From Candidatus Kapaibacterium sp. (lineage in GTDB: Bacteria > Bacteroidota > Ignavibacteria > Kapaibacteriales > HRBIN21): a stretch of DNA of 64,000 bases. The position numbers were made by a program, and so were the translations under genes. A model generated the notes under the pieces. The model did no database searches. It had not been told where the DNA came from and saw only the letters and a list, made by a program, of their open reading frames with translations. The stretch lies in contig JANXCT010000001.1 of NCBI GenBank assembly GCA_025059875.1, positions 434,001 through 498,000 on the forward strand, in the 5' to 3' direction. Every line of letters starts with the position of its first letter. Positions within the stretch are counted from its first letter, which is position 1. Of this stretch, positions 42,427 to 50,600 are shown piece after piece.

Positions 42427-44954
42427 GAAGTCTGCGAGGCCGAAGGCAGCCGCTTTAGTGGTACTGGTGAGGAAAGGGGGCGTTCTAAGAGGTCGGTCTC
42501 TGTAAGCGTGCCGTCGCGGAGGTCTATCCGAAAGGTTGTGACAGCATACGGTTGGAGCTCGACGTCGGCATAGTAGCCAAAGGCGGGAAACAAAAGCCTG
42601 CACACAGACTGTTGCCCTGTTGACTCCCAGAGGCGGACAATGAGCGCGTCGGCATCCTCCGTAAGCTTCAGCGCTGTGAGGACTGCAGAAGGATGCTCTA
42701 TGTGCACTAGGGGCTGCACAGGCGCCCTACTCCTAGCAGGAGGGAAGGGATAGGCCAGCGGGGGGCGGAGTCGTATGTGAGCCTCGCGCTCTATGGCTTG
42801 GAGCCGGCTAAGGCTCTCGCCGGCATTAAGCCAGAACCGGAAGCGGTGCTCTCCCTGGTCAATGCGTGGCGTGAAGCGGTCGGGCGGCGCAATATGGGAT
42901 ACCCCAGCTACGGGATGGCCAGAGTACGCTGGGGAACGGACGAGCGAGAGGCGGAGTTCGCCACTGTGGCAGTCAACGCCGTACGTGGTGTCTGTGATGC
43001 AGCTCAGTGCATACGGCTCTTCTACGAGGCAGACCCACCGCTGTGCTACCTGTTCTGAGCCGTTCGTGGGGAGCTCCTCAACGGCGAACATGCTCTGGCC
43101 ATAGAGACGGGCGTGGAGGAGCCGAGTAGGAAAGGCGAGCTTTAGGAGACTATCGCGCTCGTTCCAGTACAGCCGGAGGCGCAGCTCGATCTCTGCTCCT
43201 TCTCGAGGGATCACATAGTGCAAGCAGGCAAAGGAGCGGTAGCGGTGATGGAAGAGGGCCTCTACGACTGTGCAGAGTGGACCATCCTCTATGATTCGGA
43301 CGGGATGGAGTGGTTCTGGGACACCGGCAAACCAAGCGGCTAGGGCTTTTGGAAGAAGCCGAAAATGACGGGCTTTGCGCCGAAAGTGGCGGACCCACAT
43401 GCCCCAGGCGTCAGCGCTGTCGGGAATGACAAGCAAGCTGGCCATCCCTGCCCGGGCGTATTCGCGGCCGTGGACTCGGTAGCGCTCCAGGAGGCCGGTC
43501 TGACGGCTGATCCATATCTCGGCCTCGGTTGTGCGGAGGCGGATCCATTGAGGGTCTGTAGTCTGTGGCGGCGGAGGGGGAGGTACATACGCGAAACGGC
43601 AGGAGAACCGGTGCATACGCTGGGGCTGTAACGTCGCCCGGAAGAGGATTCGCTTGCGGAAGTCTTGGGGAAGGTTGCTCTCGGGGCGGAGCTCCTGGCA
43701 GCTAAGGGGGGTACCGTCTTCTGAGAAGAGCTGTGGCTGTGCATGGAGTGTGGAGCGGTTCGGCTCCTCTGGCTGGCATTCGCACTCCAATAGCACCGTG
43801 ACCGGGTAGGGGTGGTGGTTGTACACGAGGATGGGAATCTCATCAGGAACTGCCGGAGGCTGGCCAACGGAGAGGGCAATGAAGGAGCGATAGAGGAGTC
43901 CGTCAACCGTGTGGAGGGCTGAGGATAGGCGTTGGAGGGCCGATATTGTTGCGGATTCCGTGCACGTTCCGGCGAGGATGTCGTGGAACTGGCAGAAGAG
44001 CACTGCCTCCCATGCGCGACGCAGTGATTCTCTGGGATAGGGCAGGAGCCCAAGGAGTGCAGCACACGTGGCCATGGTTTCAGCGGTGATGAGGCGGTCT
44101 TCGGCGAGGCGATAGAGCTGCTTGAGCCGTATGTTGGTTGTGTAGGCTCCTACGGCCCACGGTCGGAGGCTCTGGCGGACAACAGGGAGCTTGGAGCGCA
44201 AAGGCTCTATTGCCTCCAAGTACTCCTCAGGGGTGGCATGCTGGAACTGCCAATCCATCGCCTGTTGCAGTTCCCGAAGTGCATGCAGGTCTATCTCCGA
44301 GGGACCGCCACCATGATTGCCCACTCCCCACGGAAAGAGCAGGGGGTGGGGGCTGTCCTGCTGCTGTAGGAAGGAGCGTAGCTTCTCGGCAGCCTTTCCG
44401 AGAGGTGTGTTGTAGTGCGAATCGGCACGAATCCCGATGACTTGGGAGCCATCAACCCCTTCCCATCGGAATATGCTATGCGGCAATGGCAGCCGTTCTC
44501 GCGAGGGACGGCAGAAGATGTAGGCGCGGTAACCGCTGCGGGCTAAGATCTGGACTAGCCCGCGGCTGTGTCCAAATGAGTCCACATTGAGGGCCACGAC
44601 TGGCTCGGTGCCGAAAGTGCGGGTGAAGTAGCGATGGCCTACGAGGATCTGGCGCACCATTGCCTCCCCGCAGGGGAGGTTGCAGTCGGGCTGGAGGTAC
44701 CATCCTCCTGCCGGATACCACTGCCCACTTTGGACCAGATGCCGGATGCGCTCAAACAGCTCGGGCTCGTAGAGCTCAACCCAGTGGTAGAGCAGGGCCT
44801 CGTTCTGGTTGAAGCGGAGCTCCGGGTACCGTTGACAGAGTTGGACGACACTGCGGAATGTTGCCAGCGTTACGGCAACGCCTTCATGCCAATCCCACAA
44901 CCAGACTGGGTCAATATGGGTCTGCGCCAAGAGGTAGACCTTGCGGCGTTCCAT
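42423..44954 (-). CDS. Alpha-mannosidase, GH38
   Basis: 843 residues, no signal peptide, so cytosolic. The N-terminal GH38 domain begins YLLAQTHIDPVWLWDWHEGV and carries the nucleophile region LNVDSFGHSRG (Asp about 123). The mid-domain and C-terminal beta-sandwiches follow. It cleaves terminal alpha-linked mannose from glycans or glycolipids. It lies 14 nt after sbcC, so it seems to be in the sbcDC transcript, although no functional link is known. Confidence 0.9.
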   Translation of the reverse strand: MERRKVYLLAQTHIDPVWLWDWHEGVAVTLATFRSVVQLCQRYPELRFNQNEALLYHWVELYEPELFERIRHLVQSGQWYPAGGWYLQPDCNLPCGEAMVRQILVGHRYFTRTFGTEPVVALNVDSFGHSRGLVQILARSGYRAYIFCRPSRERLPLPHSIFRWEGVDGSQVIGIRADSHYNTPLGKAAEKLRSFLQQQDSPHPLLFPWGVGNHGGGPSEIDLHALRELQQAMDWQFQHATPEEYLEAIEPLRSKLPVVRQSLRPWAVGAYTTNIRLKQLYRLAEDRLITAETMATCAALLGLLPYPRESLRRAWEAVLFCQFHDILAGTCTESATISALQRLSSALHTVDGLLYRSFIALSVGQPPAVPDEIPILVYNHHPYPVTVLLECECQPEEPNRSTLHAQPQLFSEDGTPLSCQELRPESNLPQDFRKRILFRATLQPQRMHRFSCRFAYVPPPPPPQTTDPQWIRLRTTEAEIWISRQTGLLERYRVHGREYARAGMASLLVIPDSADAWGMWVRHFRRKARHFRLLPKALAAWFAGVPEPLHPVRIIEDGPLCTVVEALFHHRYRSFACLHYVIPREGAEIELRLRLYWNERDSLLKLAFPTRLLHARLYGQSMFAVEELPTNGSEQVAQRWVCLVEEPYALSCITDTTYGVDCHSGELRLSLVRSPAYSGHPVAGVSHIAPPDRFTPRIDQGEHRFRFWLNAGESLSRLQAIEREAHIRLRPPLAYPFPPARSRAPVQPLVHIEHPSAVLTALKLTEDADALIVRLWESTGQQSVCRLLFPAFGYYADVELQPYAVTTFRIDLRDGTLTETDLLERPLSSPVPLKRLPSASQTS

Positions 44955-44968
44955 AGGAGCTTGTCCCT

Positions 44969-47900
44969 CTACTGACGCGCGAGCTGCAAGGAGTTCTCTC
45001 CATGCGAGGAGTTCTCTCCAACCTTGAGGTAGGCCTCCAGCTCTTGCTGGAGTTCTTCTCGGTGCGAGATAATCCCTATCAGGCGTCCTTGGCGGCGGAG
45101 TTGGTGGAGGGTCCCCATGACGATCTGGAGACTCTCGCGGTCTAGGCTGCCGAATCCTTCATCGATGAAGAGCAGGCATCGTCGGAGTCGGGAATTTGCG
45201 CGGACCATGTCTGAAAGGGCCAGAGCTAATGCCAGGGAAGCCTGGAAGAGCTGCCCTCCAGATAGGGTGCTGATTTCCCTCTCCCTTCCTTCGTAGCTGA
45301 AGTCTCGGACACATAGCTCCCTTCCGCCCTCTCTCACCCCCAGCTCCAAGAGACCATATGTCCACTTCCGCAGGTACTCGTTGGCCCTATTGCAGATGCC
45401 ATCCATGTAGGACGCGGCGATGAAGTTGATGAAGGCATTGCCTTGGAAGAGCCTTGCCAGCTTCTCGATGCGGTCGCATCGGACGCAGAGCTTTTCGTAC
45501 TCCTGCGAAAGCTGAGCGTACCGCTCGCGGGCTTGCTGTACCTCTTCGAGCTGTCGCTTTAGGGCCCCTTGGCGTTCTGCCAATTCCTCTAGCTCTCGCT
45601 CGAGACGAGCCCGCTCTGTGCAGATACGCTCGTGCTCGTCGGGCTGGTAGCGAGCGGTTTCTGTGCTGAGGCGATCACATTCCTCCTGAAGCATTTTCAG
45701 GCGCCTTTGGAGGTCCCGCAGCTCGCTGAGCTCCTTGTAGAGTTCATCATACGGGTGCTGGAGAAGCTGTTGTGCTTCGGCGAGCAATAGACCTTCCGCT
45801 TCACATGCTGCTCGGAAGTCTTGGTGGCATTTGTCAATTTCAGCTTCCATCTCGGCAAGCTGCTTGCGAAGGGTTTCTATCTGCCCCTGTACCCTGTCGA
45901 ACTCGGTCTGCTTCTCCTGAAGCCCTTTCTGCACCCTGGGGAGTTCTTCTTCTACCTGCTGCCGTCTGGCTTTGAGCTCCTCGTGGAGCTTGCGGAGCGT
46001 CTCCTGGGTGTAGTGGAGAAGAGATTCGTCGTAGTCCTTCACTCTTTGGCAAAGGTGCTCGTAGGAGCTGCTGCTCTGAGCGTAGTCATTTGATAAGCGG
46101 TTGTAGTACTCTCGGCGTTCGAGTTCTTGGCGTCTGTACTCCTCGAGCTGTTCGAGGCGTTCGCGCTCCTCGGTATTGAGATCTTGGAGTTCCTGCTGGA
46201 GCTGCCCATAGCGCTGCCTTGCAACCTGTAGTTGATGCTCTAGTGCATCAGGAGACCAGCCAGACCACGTAAACGAGCGTCGGTGTTCAGCAATTTTCTG
46301 CTGGATGGACTCCAGCTTAGACTCTATCTCACGGCGCTGCCCTTCGAGCACTTCAAAGCGTGCTGCATAGTCGTTTCGAAGAGTGCGAAGGTATTCCAGC
46401 CATCCCTGGAGCACGGAGAGCTGTTCCAGGCTCTTCTCAAGCTCCTCCTGAAGGTGCGGGTCGGAGAGAGCGGGGGAGGGATGGTCGAGGGAGCCACACA
46501 CGGGGCAGGGCTGATGTGGCTCAAGAAGCTGTGCCAGCTCAGCTGCGCTCTGGCGTTGCCGCAAGCGCTCATGTTGCCGCTGATGCTGCTCTATAGCAGA
46601 GCGGAGTCGGTCCTCCACTTGCTCAAGCTCGTCGGAGTGGGGACTCTGGGGCCGGTATTCCTCTGACAGTTCACCACATCTTCGGAGGAACTCCGCTTCC
46701 GCTTCGGCTATTTTTTCGTTGCACTTCCGAAGTTCATCGCTAAGCTCGCTGTGCTGATTCCGAAGCGCCTTGTCTACGCTGTGCCAATCGACCAGCTCGT
46801 GAAGCTCTGCATACGACTTCAACTCATCGATAAGCCGTTGGCGCTGTTTGCGGAGAGCCTCTAACTCCTCTTCAAGCCGCTGACGGGAGTGCTGTAGAGA
46901 GGCAAGCTGTTGGCTGAGTTCCTGGCGTTCGAGATCTAGTTCGGTCAGCCTCTCTCGGAGCGCTGCAGCTTGCGCAGCGTCGTCGTAAAGTTGGATGATC
47001 TCAGGGCTGAGCTCGTGGCTGTCGGCAAGCGACCGCAACTCTTCATAGCGCCGTTGGAGGGGACTTAGAGAGTTCTGGAGCTCATCAGCCGCTTGCTGCA
47101 ATGGGATGAGTTGGTCCTGGAGCTTACGGCGATGTTCCAGTTTGTTTTGCAGTTGCTGCCAGGGTCGGAGCAGCCGCTCACGGCAGTGGAGGAGGTGCTC
47201 AAGTCGTTGGCATCGTTCATCCACATCTGGGTACTGCCGGTGTAGATCCTGTAGCTCTTGGCGGAGTCTCTGGTACTGTTGGTATTGCTCGGCAAGCCGC
47301 TGGAACCCCTGCTCTCTGTGGAGCAGCTCTTGGTGGCGCTGCTTCAGCTCTTCCTGCTTGGCCTTAGCTTCTTCCAGCTCTTCCTGTAGGCTCTGAAGCA
47401 GCTCTTCGGAGGCGGATTCTCTGTATTGATTCAGCTGCTGTTCCAGGCTCTTCTTGCTGAGGTTGGCTTCTTGCCTCACGTCGCGGATAGTCAGTGAGAA
47501 GTCGTAGCGGTGGAGCTGGAACAGCTTTTGGAGTGCTTCGGCGCGGTCTCCGGAGTCCAGTGTCAAGAAGTTCTGGAATTGCCCCTGTGGCAAGAGGATG
47601 GCGCGGCAGAAGTTGTCGTAGTCCAAGCCAAGCAGCTTAGCAACTTCGTTGGCTGTATTTCCACTGACTTGTCGCCATTTTCCGGAGTGGGATTGGAAGA
47701 GCTGATGGAGGAGTCTGCCCTTCTCGTTGGCTCGGTAGCGACATTGGTAGAGATGCTGACCATCGTGAGTGTCCAGAAGGAAGGTGAAATCTACGCTGAC
47801 TTTTTGGCTCTTGGGGTTCATGATGACGGCGATACTCTTGTTCCGGGGCTTCCGAGGGCATTCAGCATAGAGGGCCAGCAGCATTGCTTCGACGATCGCC

Positions 47901-48025
47901 GACTTGCCACTCCCTGTTGGCCCTATGATGCCGAAGAGGCCTGCATCTACGAGCGGGCCGAAGTCTATCCGCTGCTTAGTGCTGTACGAAAAGAGGCCTT
48001 CAATGGTCAACTCCAGCGGGATCAT
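44969..48025 (-). CDS. sbcC: Exonuclease subunit SbcC
   Basis: 1018 residues of an SMC-like nuclease ATPase. Walker A is in GIIGPTGSGKSAIVEAM (about 33-50), long coiled coils flank the zinc hook CPVC at about residue 507, exactly mid-protein, and the C-terminal part has signature TLSGGQLFQASLALA and Walker B CLLFIDEGFGSLD. With SbcD it cuts hairpins and protein-blocked ends. It is 10 nt downstream of sbcD. Its last codons contain an 18-nt-period duplication (44989-45020, GENS twice). Confidence 0.96.
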   Translation of the reverse strand: MIPLELTIEGLFSYSTKQRIDFGPLVDAGLFGIIGPTGSGKSAIVEAMLLALYAECPRKPRNKSIAVIMNPKSQKVSVDFTFLLDTHDGQHLYQCRYRANEKGRLLHQLFQSHSGKWRQVSGNTANEVAKLLGLDYDNFCRAILLPQGQFQNFLTLDSGDRAEALQKLFQLHRYDFSLTIRDVRQEANLSKKSLEQQLNQYRESASEELLQSLQEELEEAKAKQEELKQRHQELLHREQGFQRLAEQYQQYQRLRQELQDLHRQYPDVDERCQRLEHLLHCRERLLRPWQQLQNKLEHRRKLQDQLIPLQQAADELQNSLSPLQRRYEELRSLADSHELSPEIIQLYDDAAQAAALRERLTELDLERQELSQQLASLQHSRQRLEEELEALRKQRQRLIDELKSYAELHELVDWHSVDKALRNQHSELSDELRKCNEKIAEAEAEFLRRCGELSEEYRPQSPHSDELEQVEDRLRSAIEQHQRQHERLRQRQSAAELAQLLEPHQPCPVCGSLDHPSPALSDPHLQEELEKSLEQLSVLQGWLEYLRTLRNDYAARFEVLEGQRREIESKLESIQQKIAEHRRSFTWSGWSPDALEHQLQVARQRYGQLQQELQDLNTEERERLEQLEEYRRQELERREYYNRLSNDYAQSSSSYEHLCQRVKDYDESLLHYTQETLRKLHEELKARRQQVEEELPRVQKGLQEKQTEFDRVQGQIETLRKQLAEMEAEIDKCHQDFRAACEAEGLLLAEAQQLLQHPYDELYKELSELRDLQRRLKMLQEECDRLSTETARYQPDEHERICTERARLERELEELAERQGALKRQLEEVQQARERYAQLSQEYEKLCVRCDRIEKLARLFQGNAFINFIAASYMDGICNRANEYLRKWTYGLLELGVREGGRELCVRDFSYEGREREISTLSGGQLFQASLALALALSDMVRANSRLRRCLLFIDEGFGSLDRESLQIVMGTLHQLRRQGRLIGIISHREELQQELEAYLKVGENSSHGENSLQLARQ
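44989..45020 (-). repeat. Short tandem duplication at the 3' end of sbcC
   Basis: 18-nt period with AGGAGTTCTCTCCA occurring at 44989 and 45007. It duplicates the peptide GENS near the C-terminus (VGENSSHGENS). Confidence 0.7.
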
Positions 48026-48035
48026 GGCTGTTCTC

Positions 48036-49247
48036 CTAGGTATCGTGTTGCAAGGCTCTATGCCGTTGCAGAACTTCTCGGAAGAGCTCTACCATTGCCG
48101 CGTCTGGGTCCTGTCTCTCCTTGTAGCGGAAGAAAGTGGTGAAGAGGGTCTCGATGTCGTCGAGGAGAGCCTCAGGGGATGAGAATTCCGAAAGCTCCTG
48201 CTGCAGCTTCACGGGGGTGATGAAGAGGTGCCGATGGGAACCCCGGAGCTGTTGTAGCTCCTCAGGGCTTAAAGGGGCATCAGAGTACAGCAGCAGCTCC
48301 ACGTACGCTTCGCTCGGTAAGTTCTGGAGCCGCTGCAGAGCCTCTTGGCTGTTCTGGCAGATGAGGCGATATAGAGGGTAGCCGCCGGAGAGTGGTAGGG
48401 GGTTGATCTGGACACCATTGGGGTTGAGTTCTACGAGGAGCGCGACTTTGTTGGGATTGGTGTCGGAGAAGGAGTACTGTAGCAGGCTGCCCGAGTAGGC
48501 AATCGTTGGTGAAGATTGGCGGATGATCTGGAACTGGTGGAGGTGTCCTAGGGCTACGTAGTGGACCATTGATGGGAAATCGTCTGGCGAGAATGCTTCG
48601 TTACCGAAGCTGATGGGACGCTCTTCCTCGTCCTCCTGCAGGACTATGCCATCTGCGGAGCAGTAAAGGTGTGCCACGAGAACTGTTGGCATGGGAACAT
48701 GAGCGCGGCTCTGCAGGCGTTCTTCCCACTGCGTTCTCAGCCATGCGGGGAGCTGAGTGTCTACGATTTGCTGGAGTCGGTACGGGGAGACGTAGGGTGT
48801 TAGCAGGAAGCGCACGTCAAAGGGCCAGCGGGGGTGCTGAAGCTCCAATATTCCGTTGGCGCTGTAGGAGACGACAGCTTTCCCAAGGTGTGTCCCGGCC
48901 TGTGGTAGGGTGGAATCCAGAGAGCCGAGGAGTAGGACCCCTAAGGGATAGCCCCAGCAAGCTGCTGACTCCAGGCGCTCTGGGGAGTCGTGGTTGCCGG
49001 CGATGACAATGACCGGCCGCTCGCCTCCGCGGGCCAGCTCGTGCAGGACCTTAAAGCAGAGTGTCTGGGCTTCAGCAGGAGGGTTAGCACTGTCGTAGAC
49101 ATCGCCGGCGATCAGGATGGCATGGACTTTCTGCTCATCTGCATGGAGCACGAGGGATTCCAATGCTCGGCACTGTTCTTCCAGGCGATTGAATTGCCGT
49201 AGGCGTTTCCCCAAATGCCAGTCTGCTGTATGAAGGAGACGTATCAT
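48036..49247 (-). CDS. sbcD: Exonuclease subunit SbcD
   Basis: 403 residues from ATG 49247, a Mre11-type metallophosphoesterase. Metal motifs HTADWHLGKRL, AGDVYDSANPP, VIAGNHDSPER and YVALGHLHQFQ are present in order. Together with SbcC it forms the ATP-dependent SbcCD nuclease that processes DNA hairpins. Its start is preferred over an upstream in-frame ATG because the protein then begins directly at the conserved MIRLLHTADWH. A near-match promoter box, TAATTTTA, lies about 50 nt upstream. Confidence 0.94.
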   Translation of the reverse strand: MIRLLHTADWHLGKRLRQFNRLEEQCRALESLVLHADEQKVHAILIAGDVYDSANPPAEAQTLCFKVLHELARGGERPVIVIAGNHDSPERLESAACWGYPLGVLLLGSLDSTLPQAGTHLGKAVVSYSANGILELQHPRWPFDVRFLLTPYVSPYRLQQIVDTQLPAWLRTQWEERLQSRAHVPMPTVLVAHLYCSADGIVLQEDEEERPISFGNEAFSPDDFPSMVHYVALGHLHQFQIIRQSSPTIAYSGSLLQYSFSDTNPNKVALLVELNPNGVQINPLPLSGGYPLYRLICQNSQEALQRLQNLPSEAYVELLLYSDAPLSPEELQQLRGSHRHLFITPVKLQQELSEFSSPEALLDDIETLFTTFFRYKERQDPDAAMVELFREVLQRHRALQHDT

Positions 49248-49375
49248 CCCCTGCACGCTCAGCACATGGGCTAACACGAGCGGGATAGCTCATACGTAAA
49301 ATTAGCGGCTCCGGGTAGCGCTGGCGAATCGGGTACTGCAGAGGATACAGGTGTTCGTTTGGTGTCTGTAGGACC

Positions 49376-49663
49376 GTGATGGCATTGCAGCGTGCGCACA
49401 TCCGAGTCCGCGGTTTCGTTCAAGGTGTGGGCTTTCGCTACTTCGTCCTACACCACGCTCGCTCGCTAGGCCTTGTGGGGTACGTGCGTAATTGCCCAGG
49501 GGGCGAGGTGGAAGCGGTTGTTGAGGGAGAAGCAGAGCGAATCGAGGAGCTGGTGCGACTGATGCGCTTCGGGCCACCGGCTGCACGGGTAGACGCTGTG
49601 GAGCTTGAATGGGAATCTCCTACAGGGGAGTTCACCGTGTTTGAAATTCGGCGGGGCAGGTGA
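49376..49663 (+). CDS. acyP: Acylphosphatase
   Basis: 94-95 residues. The signature VRGFVQGVGFRYFVLHHARS holds the catalytic Arg, and YVRNCPGG carries the catalytic Asn; VEGEAERIEELVRLMRFGPP is the second helix. It hydrolyses acyl phosphates such as carbamoyl phosphate. Start GTG 49376 or ATG 49379. Confidence 0.92.
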   Translation: MMALQRAHIRVRGFVQGVGFRYFVLHHARSLGLVGYVRNCPGGEVEAVVEGEAERIEELVRLMRFGPPAARVDAVELEWESPTGEFTVFEIRRGR

Positions 49664-49703
49664 GCGTCAGAGCGGGTGCGTCCAGTTTCTGTGTGGATGG
49701 AGG

Positions 49704-50600
49704 ATGGAGTTGCAGCCAGAGACGGTTGTGCTGATTACGGGGGCTTCTTCAGGGATTGGGGCAGCAGCAGCATGCCGCTTTGCACAGGAGGGGGTCCGAG
49801 TGGCCATCGCAGCACGACGTCGGGAGCGCTTGGAGGCAGTCGAGCAGGAGCTACGGTGTTCTGGCTCGGAGGTGCTTGCTGTTCCGACCGATGTAGCTGA
49901 TCCTGAGCAGGCTCGAAACCTCGTGGAACGAGTCCTTCAGCAGTGGGGGAGGATTGACGTCTTGCTGCTCAACGCAGGGCGGGGAAACTTGGCGGCCGTT
50001 GAGGAGACGACGCCCGAGCAGCTCTGGCGGATTTTCGCTGTCAACGCATTCGCTCTTTGGTACGTCACGGCACCTGCACTTCCCCATATGAAGCGGCGTG
50101 GCACGGGGCATATCTTGGTCGTTGCCAGCGTTGCCGGCAAGTGGGGATACCCGTACATGAGCGCGTACGTCGCTGCAAAGCACGCTGCCGTTGGGTTCGT
50201 GGCGGCTCTTCGGACGGAGCTGCTGGAGACAGGGATTGAGGCGACTGTCGTCTGCCCAGCGGCAGTAGAGACGGAGTGGGGAGAGGTCAGCGAGGGTGGA
50301 CCCATAGGAGTGCTGTACCAAGAGGGCATCCGGCGCTCTAAGGAGATTGCTCGTGAGCGCGGTATCCCTCTGGCACCGCTGCCGAAGATTCTCACACCCG
50401 AAGCCATTGCGGAGCAGCTTGTGGAAATCGTTCGGAATCCTTCCAAGGCAGATGTCTTTACCCACGCAGGGACAGAGGAGCTGGCGCTTCTGGCGGCGCG
50501 TGACCGGCGGGAGCTGGAGCAACGGATGCTGCCGTTCTACTTGGGGGTCCGGCAGGTCTACGAGGAGTGGCGTCGCCATGGCACGGCTGAAACTCCGTAG
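49704..50600 (+). CDS. Short-chain dehydrogenase/reductase
   Basis: 298 residues, Rossmann fold with TGASSGIGAAA near the N-terminus, LLNAGRG (NAG motif), catalytic Ser in VASVAGKWG, and YVAAKHA for the Tyr-x3-Lys pair. ARRRERLEA at the end of strand 2 favours NADPH. The substrate is unknown. ATG 49704 lies directly after GGAGG with no spacer, so TTG 49710 is an alternative start. The C-terminal end overlaps the next gene. Confidence 0.88.
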   Translation: MELQPETVVLITGASSGIGAAAACRFAQEGVRVAIAARRRERLEAVEQELRCSGSEVLAVPTDVADPEQARNLVERVLQQWGRIDVLLLNAGRGNLAAVEETTPEQLWRIFAVNAFALWYVTAPALPHMKRRGTGHILVVASVAGKWGYPYMSAYVAAKHAAVGFVAALRTELLETGIEATVVCPAAVETEWGEVSEGGPIGVLYQEGIRRSKEIARERGIPLAPLPKILTPEAIAEQLVEIVRNPSKADVFTHAGTEELALLAARDRRELEQRMLPFYLGVRQVYEEWRRHGTAETP

